Below, in pieces: positions 36,013 to 45,460 of a stretch of 64,000 nt of DNA; positions within the stretch are counted from its first letter, which is position 1; each line of letters begins with the position of its first letter. The stretch is taken from positions 1,012,466 to 1,076,465 of the forward strand of contig NZ_JH719395.1 of assembly GCF_000271845.1 (NCBI RefSeq), in the 5' to 3' direction. The notes below the pieces were generated by a model, which ran no database searches, was not told the origin of the DNA, and was given only the letters and a program-made list of their open reading frames with translations. Made by a program: the position numbers and the translations under genes. Origin of the DNA: Rhizobium leguminosarum bv. trifolii WSM2297. Lineage in GTDB: Bacteria; Pseudomonadota; Alphaproteobacteria; Rhizobiales; Rhizobiaceae.

Positions 36013-37119
36013 ATGGCTAGGGGATCTCCGCCTTTCATGATCAACCTGCGTGGCATAGCAGCCTGTCTGGTGCTGCTGGGAGCGGCGGCGCAAGGCCATG
36101 CGGCCGGCGTGACGATCGGCGTCGTCGCCCCTCAGAACGGCACGGTCGCTTTGCTCGGCGCTCAGATTGCCGCCGGTGCCGGTTTCGAGATCCGGCAATC
36201 CGGAAACACCCTCGTCGCCATCAATGAGACCTGCGAGGAGAATAGCGGGGCTGCGGTTGCCGATGCGCTGATCAATGCCAAGGTGCAGGTCGCAATCGGC
36301 TTTCTCTGCAGCGAGACGCTGGAAAGCGCGCTGCCGAAGCTGAAGGACGCCGGCATCCCCGCGATCACCGTTTCCGTGCGCTCCCGCATCCTGATGGAGG
36401 ATGCGCTGAAGAACGGCTGGCCGCTCTTCCGCCTGGCGCCCGCCGACGGCACTGAGGCGGCAAAACTCAACGAAGTGATCCTCAAGAACTGGGCCGCCGA
36501 TCCGATCGCCCTGATCGAGGACGGCACCATACACGGCCGCGAACTGACGGAAGCGGTGCGCAACGCGCTGGAACAGAACGGCCTGAAGCCGGTCTTTACC
36601 GATACCTATCGGCCGGGACAGGAGCAACAGATCGCCCTCGTCCGCCGTCTGAAACGGGCCGGCGCCACCAGGGTCTTCATCGGTGGCGACCGCAACGATG
36701 TCGCCGTCATCGCCCGTGACGCCAAGGCAGAAAACATTCCGCTGTCCATCCTCAGCGGCGATGCCATGCGCGCCGCCGACCAGCCGCTGCCGCTTGATAC
36801 AGGCGTGCGCGCCGTCGTTCTGCCGGAATATGCCATTCTGCCGGAAGCCACGGCGGCAGCCGAGACGCTGCGCGCCAAAGGCATCGAGCCGGAAGGATAT
36901 GTCCTGCCGTCGCTCGCGGCAGCACTGATCGCCGGCCAGGCGGCGGAAGCCGCCGCCGCGGCGGGCAAGCCGTTCCAGGAGATGCTTCTCGCCACGACGT
37001 TCCAGACGCCGATCGGCGCCATCGCCTTCACCGCAGCGCACGAACTTGCGCAAAACCCCTACCGCCTGCTCGAATGGCGGGGCAACGGCTTTTTTCCACC
37101 TGCCGCGCCGACGCAATGA
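36013..37119 (+). CDS. Periplasmic substrate-binding protein, branched-chain amino acid type
   Basis: 368-residue Peripla_BP_6-like protein with an N-terminal signal peptide ending GHA near residue 30. The mature start GVTIGVVAPQNGTVALLGAQ is typical of LivJ-like binders. ATG 36013 has AAGGG 8 nt upstream; GTG 35944 and ATG 36037 are alternatives. No permease or ATPase genes follow, so it is an orphan receptor, possibly a sensor partner or supplying a transporter encoded elsewhere. Confidence 0.78.
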   Translation: MARGSPPFMINLRGIAACLVLLGAAAQGHAAGVTIGVVAPQNGTVALLGAQIAAGAGFEIRQSGNTLVAINETCEENSGAAVADALINAKVQVAIGFLCSETLESALPKLKDAGIPAITVSVRSRILMEDALKNGWPLFRLAPADGTEAAKLNEVILKNWAADPIALIEDGTIHGRELTEAVRNALEQNGLKPVFTDTYRPGQEQQIALVRRLKRAGATRVFIGGDRNDVAVIARDAKAENIPLSILSGDAMRAADQPLPLDTGVRAVVLPEYAILPEATAAAETLRAKGIEPEGYVLPSLAAALIAGQAAEAAAAAGKPFQEMLLATTFQTPIGAIAFTAAHELAQNPYRLLEWRGNGFFPPAAPTQ

Positions 37120-37185
37120 GCGGCGGCGGCCAGTCTTGAAATCGGGTGCCGCGCTTAAGTGGCCGCCCACAGGGAGTAAAACTTG

Positions 37186-37863
37186 ATGACGCTGCCCATT
37201 CGCATTGCCCCTTCGATCCTCGCGGCGGATTTCGCCCGGCTCGGCGAGGAGGTGCGCAACGTCACGGCCGCCGGCGCCGACTGGATCCATCTCGACGTGA
37301 TGGACGGACATTTCGTGCCGAACATCTCTTTCGGCCCCGATGTCATCAAATCGCTGCGCTCCTATACCTCCGCCACCTTCGACTGCCATCTGATGATCTC
37401 GCCGGTCGACGACTATCTCGAAGCCTTCGCCAAGGCCGGCTGCGACCGGATCACCGTGCATGCCGAAGCCGGGCCGCATCTGCACCGCTCACTGCAGACC
37501 ATCCGCAATCTCGGCAAGAAGGTCGGGGTGACGCTCAATCCGGCCACACCGCTGAGCGTCATCGAAAACGTGCTCGACGATGTCGATCTCATCCTGATCA
37601 TGTCGGTCAACCCCGGCTTCGGCGGACAGAAGTTCATTCCGGCGATGGCGGCCAAGATCGCGGCGGCCAAGTCGCTGATCGGTGACCGGCCGATCGAACT
37701 CGAGGTCGACGGCGGCGTCACGGTGGAAACAGTGCCTGATATCGCGCGCGCCGGCGGCAACGTCCTCGTCGCCGGCTCGGCGATTTTCAAGGGCGCAACG
37801 GTCGAAGATTATCGCCGAACCGTCGCCGATCTGCGTCAGGCAGCCGAAGGGGCACGAGCATGA
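37186..37863 (+). CDS. rpe: Ribulose-phosphate 3-epimerase
   Basis: 225-residue TIM-barrel epimerase. [13 protein letters not shown] at the N-terminus, [16 protein letters not shown] near residue 32, HLMI near 70, and [13 protein letters not shown] near 142 hold the metal and catalytic residues. It interconverts ribulose-5-P and xylulose-5-P. AGGGAG precedes the ATG. Its stop overlaps the DUF2259 start as ATGA. Confidence 0.95.
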   Translation: MTLPIRIAPSILAADFARLGEEVRNVTAAGADWIHLDVMDGHFVPNISFGPDVIKSLRSYTSATFDCHLMISPVDDYLEAFAKAGCDRITVHAEAGPHLHRSLQTIRNLGKKVGVTLNPATPLSVIENVLDDVDLILIMSVNPGFGGQKFIPAMAAKIAAAKSLIGDRPIELEVDGGVTVETVPDIARAGGNVLVAGSAIFKGATVEDYRRTVADLRQAAEGARA

Positions 37864-38576
37864 TGAAGCGTCTACTCGTCGGCGGCATGCTTGCCGCCGC
37901 ATTGCCCGGCCTATCACTGGCCGGTGACATTGCCAATATTCAGCCAATCGGCTTTTCCGCCGATGGCAAGGTATTCGGATTTCAGGAATTCGGCATCCAG
38001 GAGGAAGGCGGCGTCCCTTACTCCAACACCTATTTCGTCGATACTGAAAACGGTCAGTATCTCGAGGGCACGCCCTTCCGAACGGAGATGGCCGACAAGG
38101 ACGCCAATCTTTCCAAGGCGCGGCGGCAGAACCTGACGGCCGCGCGCAGCCAGATGGACAAATACGATCTGCTCACCAATCCCGGCCTGATCGCCGCCTT
38201 CAATCCACCGACCGAGCTCGGCTCTCCCGCAAAGACCATCCGCTACACCACGCTTGCGACCGATGGTCCGCCGAAATCGCCCTATACGCTCTCGCTCAGC
38301 GAGATGCCGGTACCGACGCCGAAGGATTGCGCAGCAGGCGACAAGCGGGTTCTCGGCTTCAGCCTGCAGATGATCGAGAAACAAGGCACTCCGAACCGCC
38401 AGGCAGCCCGCCAGGCGACTGTAGTTCCGGCCGAGCGCGCCTGTTCTGTTGAATACCGGATCGGCGGCGCGGTGGTCTACCAGCCGGAAGCCGGAAACCC
38501 GGTTCACATCGCCCTTGTCCTGGCCTTCGACGCCGACAGGAACGGACGCTGGATCGCCGTTCCGGTTCATCCCTGA
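37860..38576 (+). CDS. DUF2259 secreted protein
   Basis: 238-residue predicted periplasmic protein with a signal peptide cleaved near SLAGD (residue 22). The mature start [24 protein letters not shown] is the DUF2259 hallmark. Function unknown. It is translationally coupled to rpe and lies before purB, an arrangement seen in rhizobia. Directly after its stop codon a 15-bp tandem repeat begins. Confidence 0.82.
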   Translation: MMKRLLVGGMLAAALPGLSLAGDIANIQPIGFSADGKVFGFQEFGIQEEGGVPYSNTYFVDTENGQYLEGTPFRTEMADKDANLSKARRQNLTAARSQMDKYDLLTNPGLIAAFNPPTELGSPAKTIRYTTLATDGPPKSPYTLSLSEMPVPTPKDCAAGDKRVLGFSLQMIEKQGTPNRQAARQATVVPAERACSVEYRIGGAVVYQPEAGNPVHIALVLAFDADRNGRWIAVPVHP

Positions 38577-38581
38577 GCCCG

Positions 38582-38656
38582 GATCGCCCAAGGATGGATG
38601 GCCCGAACCCGGATCGCCCCAGGACAGATCGCCCGAGGACAAATAGCTCGAGGATG
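38582..38656 (+). repeat. 15-bp degenerate tandem repeat, five copies
   Basis: Units start at 38582, 38597, 38612, 38627 and 38642. The clearest are GATCGCCCCAGGACA and GATCGCCCGAGGACA. The period is exactly five codons, and in the frame of the next gene the units read DRPRT-like pentapeptides. The array starts 6 bp after the DUF2259 stop and ends at the next gene's start. Confidence 0.8.
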
Positions 38657-39139
38657 CACCGTCTGAGAGCCGCGCGGCCGCCCTACCCCGATCTGATTGC
38701 CGGCGCATTGTTCTGGGGCACGCAGATGCTCGCCTCCGCCATGCTCGGTCTTTACCTCCGCAACGGCCTGCAGACGAGCCGGCTTGCCGAGGTCGCCACA
38801 CTCTATTTCCTAGGCGGCCTGCTTTCCTGGCCCTTCGCCCTGCCGGTCGCCCGCTTCTTTGCCTATGGCAGGCCGCCGGAAGCGCGTTTTGCCGCCTTTT
38901 TCGTGACGCTGACGGCGGCGACCATCGCAATGACCGCCTTCCTCTTCGCCATGGAATACCGGCTCTTCTACTCGCGCTGGCACGCGCCCTTCGGCAGTTT
39001 CGTCTGGGCCTTCCAGTTCGTCTTCACCAGCATCAGCGCCGTCTATCAGTTCCTGGTGATCGGCCTGCGCCTTTTCCTGCCGCTCGGCCTCGTCTGCCTT
39101 GTCGTTAGCAGTTATCATCTTGCCAAACGCATGCGTTGA
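38654..39139 (+). CDS. Small multi-spanning membrane protein
   Basis: 161 residues from ATG 38654, or 181 from ATG 38594 if the tandem repeat is translated as an N-terminal extension. Four hydrophobic segments are visible: LIAGALFWGTQMLASAM, TLYFLGGLLSWPFALPV, FFVTLTAATIAMTAFLFAM and the long VFTSISAVYQFLVIGLRLFL region. No family is recognised. Neither start has a well-spaced Shine-Dalgarno. Confidence 0.65.
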   Translation: MHRLRAARPPYPDLIAGALFWGTQMLASAMLGLYLRNGLQTSRLAEVATLYFLGGLLSWPFALPVARFFAYGRPPEARFAAFFVTLTAATIAMTAFLFAMEYRLFYSRWHAPFGSFVWAFQFVFTSISAVYQFLVIGLRLFLPLGLVCLVVSSYHLAKRMR

Positions 39140-39212
39140 GATTACCGCCCGTCTTTGCTACAGGGGCGCAGACATAGACGCTCAAAACCTCTTGAAGTGA
39201 AGGCAGCCGCCC

Positions 39213-40520
39213 ATGATCCCGCGTTATTCCCGGCCCGAAATGGTCGCCATCTGGTCTCCCGAAACCAAGTTCCGCATCTGGTTCGAGATCGAGGCGCATG
39301 CCTGCGACGCGCTGGCCGAACTCGGCGTCATCCCGAAATCGGCGGCAAGGACGATCTGGGAAAAAGGCGGTGCGGCCACCTTCGACGTCGACCGCATCGA
39401 TGAGATCGAGGCCGTCACCAAGCATGACGTCATCGCCTTCCTGACTCATCTCGCCGAGATCGTCGGGCCGGATGCGCGTTTCGTCCACCAGGGCATGACC
39501 TCATCGGACGTGCTCGACACCTGCTTCAACGTCCAGCTGGTGCGCGCCACCGATATCCTCATCGCCGACATCGACCGCCTGCTCGCAGCACTTAAAACCC
39601 GCGCCTTCGAACATAAGGACACGGTCACCATCGGCCGCTCGCACGGCATTCACGCCGAGCCCACCACCTTCGGCGTCAAGCTGGCGCTTGCCTATGCCGA
39701 ATTCGAGCGCTGCCGCCAGCGCCTCGTCGCCGCCCGCGAGGAAATCGCGACCTGCGCCATCTCGGGCGCCGTCGGCACCTTCGCCAATATCGATCCGCGC
39801 GTCGAGGAACATGTCGCCGAGGCCCTCGGGCTGAAGGCCGAGCCGGTCTCGACCCAGGTCATCCCGCGCGATCGCCACGCCATGTATTTCGCCACTCTCG
39901 GCGTCGTTGCCTCCTCGATCGAGCGCCTGGCGACCGAAATTCGCCACCTGCAGCGCACCGAGGTTCTGGAGGCGGAAGAGTATTTCTCGCCCGGCCAGAA
40001 GGGCTCTTCGGCCATGCCGCACAAGCGCAACCCGGTTCTGACCGAAAACCTGACTGGCCTTGCCCGCATGGTCCGCTCCTACGCCATGCCGGCCATGGAA
40101 AACGTCGCCCTGTGGCACGAGCGCGATATCTCCCACTCCTCGGTCGAACGCATGATCGGCCCCGATGCCACCGTGACACTCGATTTCGCCCTGTCGCGTC
40201 TGGCCGGGGTCATCGAAAAGCTGCTGGTCTACCCCGAGAATATGGAGAAGAACCTCAACAAATTCCGCGGCCTCGTCCACTCCCAGCGCGTCCTGCTGGC
40301 ACTGACGCAAGCCGGCGCTTCCCGCGAGGACGCCTACCGCCTGGTGCAGCGCAACGCCATGAAGGTCTGGGAGCAGGGTAAGGACTTTTTGGAAGAGCTG
40401 CTGGCCGATGCCGAGGTTCGTGCGGCGCTATCCGAAGAGGATATCCGCGAGAAGTTTGACCTCGGCTATCATACCAAGCATGTGGACACGATTTTTCGCC
40501 GCGTCTTCGGCAAAGCTTGA
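39213..40520 (+). CDS. purB: Adenylosuccinate lyase
   Basis: 435-residue fumarase/aspartase superfamily enzyme that cleaves SAICAR and adenylosuccinate in purine synthesis. The signature SSAMPHKRNP near residue 262 contains the catalytic Ser loop; HQGMTSSDVLDT near 92 and IGRSHGIHAEPTTFG near 138 give the His residues. Length and start are typical. First of the purine genes in this window. Confidence 0.95.
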   Translation: MIPRYSRPEMVAIWSPETKFRIWFEIEAHACDALAELGVIPKSAARTIWEKGGAATFDVDRIDEIEAVTKHDVIAFLTHLAEIVGPDARFVHQGMTSSDVLDTCFNVQLVRATDILIADIDRLLAALKTRAFEHKDTVTIGRSHGIHAEPTTFGVKLALAYAEFERCRQRLVAAREEIATCAISGAVGTFANIDPRVEEHVAEALGLKAEPVSTQVIPRDRHAMYFATLGVVASSIERLATEIRHLQRTEVLEAEEYFSPGQKGSSAMPHKRNPVLTENLTGLARMVRSYAMPAMENVALWHERDISHSSVERMIGPDATVTLDFALSRLAGVIEKLLVYPENMEKNLNKFRGLVHSQRVLLALTQAGASREDAYRLVQRNAMKVWEQGKDFLEELLADAEVRAALSEEDIREKFDLGYHTKHVDTIFRRVFGKA

Positions 40521-40538
40521 GCGGGCTGCAACGATATG

Positions 40539-40660
40539 ACGGCGCCTAAGAGCAATTCCAGAAAAGTGCGAAGCGGTTTTCCGTCCGGAATTGCGTAAAA
40601 ACAAAACGTTAGAGCGGTTCTGCGCTTCCGTGAAAAGCTGAACCGCTCTAGAGGCGCCGT
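40539..40660. repeat. RIME-like intergenic mosaic element
   Basis: Terminal arms ACGGCGCCT (40539-40547) and AGGCGCCGT (40652-40660) enclose two hairpins: GCAATTCC/GGAATTGC (40552-40594) and AGAGCGGTT/AACCGCTCT (40611-40649). The two-palindrome layout and wording match the dispersed RIME-type repeats of Rhizobium. It lies between purB and the convergent membrane-protein gene and may act as a bidirectional RNA end. Confidence 0.7.
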
Positions 40661-40704
40661 TTTCATTTCGACCTTTTGTCTTGATGTGATTGCAGAACGG
40701 ATGG

Positions 40705-41184
40705 TTAGCTTTTCTGAAGCGGCCGTTGTTTCTGCTTCGACGCTTTTGCGGCAGCAGGACGTTTACGAGTCTCAGCCTTTTTCGAAGGCGCCGCATTGGT
40801 CGCCTCCGATGTGCTACAAGCCTCCCTCTCGCCCCTGCCCTTGGCCGCCTTGGCGACCAGTTCGTCCAAACTCTTCAACTCCTCCTCGTCGAGATTCTCG
40901 ATGCCGATGAAGCGGTTTTCGGCGTGGCTCGTCAGGATGATTTCGTTGAGTTTGGCTTGGATCGCCCTGGTGTCTCGCGTCTGGGCGTTTTGCAATACGA
41001 AGACCATCAGGAAGGTGATGATCGTCGTGCCGGTGTTGATGACCAGCTGCCAGGTTTCCGAATAATCGAACAAGGGGCCGAGTGCCGCCCAGATAATGAC
41101 GGCGGTCAGCGCCAGGATGAAGATGACGGGTTTGCCGGCCCATTCCGATATCTTGGTTGCGAAGTGGGCGAACAGATGTTTCAT
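40705..41184 (-). CDS. Low-affinity iron permease family membrane protein
   Basis: 159-residue protein with two transmembrane helices, PVIFILALTAVIIWAALGPL and VINTGTTIITFLMVFVLQNAQ, the latter being the hallmark of the low-affinity iron permease (PF04120) family. The C-terminal 50 residues are Lys/Ala-rich and disordered. Transport of iron has been inferred from the yeast namesake only. ATG 41184 has GAGG 5 nt upstream. Confidence 0.78.
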   Translation of the reverse strand: MKHLFAHFATKISEWAGKPVIFILALTAVIIWAALGPLFDYSETWQLVINTGTTIITFLMVFVLQNAQTRDTRAIQAKLNEIILTSHAENRFIGIENLDEEELKSLDELVAKAAKGRGEREACSTSEATNAAPSKKAETRKRPAAAKASKQKQRPLQKS

Positions 41185-41260
41185 CGTCACCTCTGAAATC
41201 CTCCCAAAAAGCCGGTGCTGACTAACGCGGCGAGAGGTCTTCAGGTTCCGGGAATCGGCG

Positions 41261-41309
41261 AAGGTTTAACCTCCGGGGATCGCGAGAGTTCGAGATCCCC
41301 GGAAACCTT
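41261..41309. terminator. Hairpin after DUF2189 gene
   Basis: AAGGTTT and CCGGGGATC (41261-41281) pair with GATCCCCGG and AAACCTT (41294-41309), a 9-bp stem plus a 7-bp outer stem, just 3 bp after the DUF2189 stop. No T-run follows on the minus strand, so it may be a rho-assisted end or mRNA stabiliser. Confidence 0.45.
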
Positions 41310-41312
41310 AGA

Positions 41313-42116
41313 TTAGACGGCTTCCCGCGCAATCAGCTTGCGATAGAGATGCCAGGTCGCATGACCGAGGATGGGAATGACAAGCGCAAGCCCGGCAAAA
41401 ACCGGGATCGTGCCGATGACGAGCAGGGCTGCGACGATCAGGCCCCAGAGCAACACCGGCACCGGATTGGCGATCGTCGCGCGGATCGAGGCGACGACGG
41501 CGGCCACCGCCCCGACATCGCGGTCGAGCAGCAGCGGAAAGGTGATGACCGATATTGCCAGCACCACCAGCGCGAAGACGAAGCCGATCAGATTGCCCCA
41601 GATGATCAGCTGCATGCCCTCGGGCGTACCGAACACCTGACGGAAGAAATCCGCCATGCTGCGCGGAAACACTTCGCCGAGCAGATTGCTGTAGAGGGTC
41701 TGCGCCGTCACCAGCCAGACGACGAAAAGGCCGCAAAGCATCAGCCCGACTGCCACGATCGACGGCAGCGCCGGCGAATGGCGCACCTCGAGCGCATGCG
41801 TCCACGAACTATCGAGACCGGCTTCGCGCCGGCGGCTGATCTCGTAGAGGCCGATCGCTGCGATCGGGCCGATCAGCACGAAACCTGCCATCAGCGGAAA
41901 GACCATCGGCAAAAGATTGGCGCCCGAAGTCCATAAGGTCAGGAAGACGCCGGCAATCGGGTACATCAGGCACAGGAACACGTAGTGGGACGGTTTCTCC
42001 ATGAAATCGTCGTAACCGCGCTTCAGCGCGTCGAAGACGTCAGCGATACCGATGCGATTGACAACGGGCCGCGCGAAGTTTTCGCCTGCACCCGTCATGA
42101 CATGAAATGCCGCCAT
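41313..42116 (-). CDS. DUF2189 integral membrane protein
   Basis: 267-residue protein with about six transmembrane helices. VVNRIGIADVFDALKRGYDDFMEKPSHY at the N-terminus and GPIAAIGLYEISRRRE near residue 90 are DUF2189 hallmarks. GAGGAGGAG lies just before ATG 42116. Often found near cytochrome c oxidase genes in alphaproteobacteria, not so here. Function unknown. Confidence 0.8.
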   Translation of the reverse strand: MAAFHVMTGAGENFARPVVNRIGIADVFDALKRGYDDFMEKPSHYVFLCLMYPIAGVFLTLWTSGANLLPMVFPLMAGFVLIGPIAAIGLYEISRRREAGLDSSWTHALEVRHSPALPSIVAVGLMLCGLFVVWLVTAQTLYSNLLGEVFPRSMADFFRQVFGTPEGMQLIIWGNLIGFVFALVVLAISVITFPLLLDRDVGAVAAVVASIRATIANPVPVLLWGLIVAALLVIGTIPVFAGLALVIPILGHATWHLYRKLIAREAV

Positions 42117-42293
42117 GGCTTTCTCCTCCTCAGCCGAGACCTGGTCGGCGGCGGACACGCAATCGGCGGGCAAGCCGACACGAAATCCGCAACCGGCACT
42201 GGAGCAATATAGCAAACCAAAGTGCCCGTGTCGCTCTCTCCCTTCACATCCCCTCTTGACATCCTGGGCGAGCCTTCTCACATCGGCGGCACT

Positions 42294-42848
42294 ATGAAAG
42301 CCTCAGACGCAGATATCCTCATCATCCCCGGCTACACCAATTCCGGCCGGAGCCACTGGCAGAGCCGCTGGGAGGCAAAGCTCAGCACGGCGCGGCGCGT
42401 CGAACAGGCCGAATGGACGAAACCGGTCCGCGAGGACTGGATCGCCCGGATCGCCGAGGAAGTGAACGCCTCGAGCCGCCCGGTCATCCTCGTGGCCCAT
42501 TCGCTCGGCGTGACCTCGGCAATCCACGCCATCCCGCATTTCCGCAAGCCGGTGGCGGGCGCCTTCCTCGTCGCCCCGCCCGATGTCGCCAATCCCGACA
42601 TCCGCCCGAAGCACCTGATGACCTTCGGTCCCTACCCGCGCGATCCGCTGCCCTTCCCGTCGATCACGGTAGCGAGCCGCAACGATCCGTTCGGCAGCTA
42701 CGAACATGCCGACGATATCGCCAGCAGCTGGGGCTCCTTCCTGGTCGATGCCGGCGAGGCAGGACATATCAATGCCGATTCCGGTCACGGCCCCTGGCCC
42801 GAGGGCACAATGGTCTTCGCCCAGTTCCTCAGCCGCCTCTCCGCCTGA
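42294..42848 (+). CDS. RBBP9/YdeN family alpha/beta hydrolase
   Basis: 184-residue serine hydrolase. ILIIPGYTNSGRSHWQSRWE at the N-terminus, nucleophile elbow AHSLGVTSA near residue 72, Asp in SRNDPFGSYEHA and His in AGHINADSGHGPWPEG complete the triad. The family is DUF1234/RBBP9, with poorly known substrates. ATG 42294 begins the typical N-terminus. Confidence 0.87.
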   Translation: MKASDADILIIPGYTNSGRSHWQSRWEAKLSTARRVEQAEWTKPVREDWIARIAEEVNASSRPVILVAHSLGVTSAIHAIPHFRKPVAGAFLVAPPDVANPDIRPKHLMTFGPYPRDPLPFPSITVASRNDPFGSYEHADDIASSWGSFLVDAGEAGHINADSGHGPWPEGTMVFAQFLSRLSA

Positions 42849-42893
42849 TAGAGGAAACCGGTCTTTCTCGATAATTGAGCAAGTGCTTTCTAA

Positions 42894-42913
42894 GTCTTTC
42901 TTAATGGAAAGAC
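42894..42913 (+). promoter_or_regulatory. Leader hairpin upstream of GGDEF/EAL gene
   Basis: GTCTTTC (42894-42900), loop TTAATG, GAAAGAC (42907-42913). A 7-bp stem in the 5' region of the signalling gene. Function unknown; no T-run follows. Confidence 0.35.
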
Positions 42914-42944
42914 AGCAGACTGCGCCGAGATGCAATAAGCGAGA

Positions 42945-45230
42945 ATGCCCGTGAAGAAAGCCCATCCAGAGGCCGATGATTCCGCAGCGGCTGAGGCAGG
43001 TGTCGGCAACACGGCGGATGACGATTCCGACCTGGCGGAACGCGAGAGCCGGTGGAACCATGCGCTCGTCGGCTCCGGCCTTGGCGTCTGGGATCACAAC
43101 TACCGTCTCGACCGGAAGTTTTATTCGCAGACGTGGAAGACCATGCGCGGCATGGCGCCCGATGAGGAGGCCGCCGGCGATTACGACGCCTGGCTGGCAC
43201 TCGTCCATCCCGATGATCGCGATTTCGTCGTTCATGCCATCGACCGGCAGAATGCCGGCGATCCGGATTTCCAGATCTTCGAATATCGCGAGCGCCACAG
43301 GGACGGCCACTGGATGTGGATCGACTGCCGCGGCGCCTGCGTCGAATGGGACGAGCGCGGCGTGCCGACGCGTATCATCGGCACGGATACGGATATTACC
43401 GACCGCAAGGAGGCCGAGGATACGCTGTCGCGCCTGTCGCGCCGGCTCGATCTGGCGCTGGAGATTTCCCGCATCGGCGTCTTCGAAGCGGATATCGAGA
43501 ATGATACCGTCGAATGGGACGAGCGGCTCATCTCCATTTACGGGCTCAAGGGCGCCTCGCGTCCAATCGCCAGCGACGTCTGGGCGAAAAGCCTGCATCC
43601 AGACGATCGCGAGCGCGTGCTGGGTTTGTCCGACCGCAGCGTCGAAAGCGGCAGTGATTTTCAGCAGGAATACCGCATCATCCGCGGCGACGGCGCCGAA
43701 CGTGTGATCCGCGCCCGCTCGGCCTTCTTCGTCGACGGCAACGGCCACCGCAAGCTGATCGGCGCCAATTGGGACGTCACCGAGGAGGTCGCGCTTCGCA
43801 ACGAGCTGCAGCGCGCCAAGGATCTTGCCGAGGCGCACAACCGCGAACTCGAAGTTGCCAAGGAGAGCATCGAGCGCCTGGCGTTGCACGATTATCTCAC
43901 CAGCCTGCCGAACCGCCGCTATCTCGACAAGATGCTGGACGAGCGCTCGGCCGAATGCCGCGCCAAGGGCCTGGGGCTGGCAATCCTGCATATCGATCTC
44001 GACCGTTTCAAGCAGATCAACGACACGCTCGGCCACCGGGCCGGCGACGCCATGCTGCAGCATGCCGCGAGCGTCCTGAGGAATTCCGTCCGCGCCGTGG
44101 ATTTCGTGGCCCGCATCGGCGGCGACGAGTTCGTCATCCTCTGCACCGCCGATCCCGCCTCGAAGAAGATCGGCGGCCTTGCCCAACGCATCATTCGCGA
44201 ATTGCGCAAACCCGTCAGATATGAGGGGCACGACTGCCGTTTCGGCGCCAGCATCGGCATCGCCATCGACAGTGGACCAAAGCTCGACGCCAAGCAGACG
44301 CTGCTCGATGCCGATATTGCGCTCTATCGCGCCAAGGGCCTGGGCCGCAACCGTTTCGAATTTTTCTCCGCGTCTGCCCGCCGCGACGTCGTCTCGGCCA
44401 AGCACCTGGCCGACGAGATCCTGATCGGCCTCGAGCGCGATGAATTCGTGCCCTTCTATCAGTTGCAGTTCGATGCCCGCACGCTTGACGTCGTCGGCGT
44501 CGAAACACTGGCCCGCTGGCAGCACCCGGTGCATGGGCTGCTGACGCCTGACCGTTTCCTCGCTATCGCCGAGGATCTCGACGTCGTCTCGACCATCGAC
44601 GCCCTGATCCTGGAGCGCGCCATCGCCGATCGCCGCGCCTGGATCAAGGACGGACTGCCCGTTCCGAAGATATCGGTCAACGTTTCCGCCCGGCGGCTTG
44701 CCGATCCCGATCTCGGCAAGAAGCTTCGCGCCCTGAAAATCGCACCCGGCACCATCGCCTTCGAACTGCTGGAATCGATCTCGCTCGACGACTGCGACGA
44801 CGCGGTGGCCGCCAATCTGAAAAAGCTGCGCAAGCTCGGCATCGACATCCAGATCGATGATTTCGGCACCGGCCATGCCTCGATCGTCAGCCTGCTGCGC
44901 TTGAGCCCGAAGACGTTGAAGATCGACCGCGAGTTGATCCGTATGCTGCCGCAATCGGCCGAGCAGCGCAAACTCGTCGGCTCGATCATCGATATCGGCC
45001 GCTCGCTTGATATCCTTGTCATCGCCGAGGGTGTCGAGACTGCCGATCATATCCGCATTCTCGAGGAACTCGACTGCGACACGCTGCAGGGCTACGCACT
45101 CGCCCGGCCGATGCCGGCCATGCAGATCCCTTCCTTCATCCGCGCCGGCAGCTGGCGCCACGTGCAGACTGCGGCCCGCGCCCTGCAGACGCAGCTTCGT
45201 CGCGCGCTGCCGAGCAGAGCCGCCAAATAA
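42945..45230 (+). CDS. PAS-PAS-GGDEF-EAL cyclic-di-GMP signalling protein
   Basis: 761-residue cytoplasmic protein. Two PAS domains (about 35-155 and 165-285, each closing with a PAC-like DITDR or DVTEE segment) precede GGDEF (about 310-475, intact GGDEF at 391) and EAL (about 490-745). The EAL motif itself is ETL (VGVETLARW), keeping the Glu; NVSARRL, IDDFGTGHAS, KIDRELI and AEGVET are present, so phosphodiesterase activity is plausible. No membrane segment is visible, so PAS ligands are intracellular. Both activities may be balanced by the PAS input. Confidence 0.9.
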   Translation: MPVKKAHPEADDSAAAEAGVGNTADDDSDLAERESRWNHALVGSGLGVWDHNYRLDRKFYSQTWKTMRGMAPDEEAAGDYDAWLALVHPDDRDFVVHAIDRQNAGDPDFQIFEYRERHRDGHWMWIDCRGACVEWDERGVPTRIIGTDTDITDRKEAEDTLSRLSRRLDLALEISRIGVFEADIENDTVEWDERLISIYGLKGASRPIASDVWAKSLHPDDRERVLGLSDRSVESGSDFQQEYRIIRGDGAERVIRARSAFFVDGNGHRKLIGANWDVTEEVALRNELQRAKDLAEAHNRELEVAKESIERLALHDYLTSLPNRRYLDKMLDERSAECRAKGLGLAILHIDLDRFKQINDTLGHRAGDAMLQHAASVLRNSVRAVDFVARIGGDEFVILCTADPASKKIGGLAQRIIRELRKPVRYEGHDCRFGASIGIAIDSGPKLDAKQTLLDADIALYRAKGLGRNRFEFFSASARRDVVSAKHLADEILIGLERDEFVPFYQLQFDARTLDVVGVETLARWQHPVHGLLTPDRFLAIAEDLDVVSTIDALILERAIADRRAWIKDGLPVPKISVNVSARRLADPDLGKKLRALKIAPGTIAFELLESISLDDCDDAVAANLKKLRKLGIDIQIDDFGTGHASIVSLLRLSPKTLKIDRELIRMLPQSAEQRKLVGSIIDIGRSLDILVIAEGVETADHIRILEELDCDTLQGYALARPMPAMQIPSFIRAGSWRHVQTAARALQTQLRRALPSRAAK

Positions 45231-45460
45231 AAGACCTGCACAAGCAGCCCGCCATTTCGCCGTCATTTCACAGTACAGGAAAAGGCGCTAAACTCACCTT
45301 GCGAATTCATTCGATTCTCTTGGCGGTATTCCGTAGAATCCGGAAACCGGGGAAGGAAGGATAGGCGGATTGTGAAACACACTCTTTTCCTTTAAGGGGA
45401 CGCCACGAGATCGATCCACTCGCGCTACCCCAAGAGCGCCAACAACAGAGAATGACCACG

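Noticed and set aside
38582..38656. CRISPR-like array
   Set aside because: The 15-bp units are contiguous without spacers; it is a simple tandem repeat.
42303..45266. 987-codon open frame on the minus strand opposite the GGDEF/EAL gene
   Set aside because: It mirrors the coding strand of a clear multidomain protein; composition is Asp/Arg/Val/Gly-rich without domains. A GC-rich shadow frame.
45231..45460. Possible purine riboswitch or small gene upstream of purC
   Set aside because: I see no conserved purine-aptamer core, no good hairpin series with T-run and no small frame with ribosome site.
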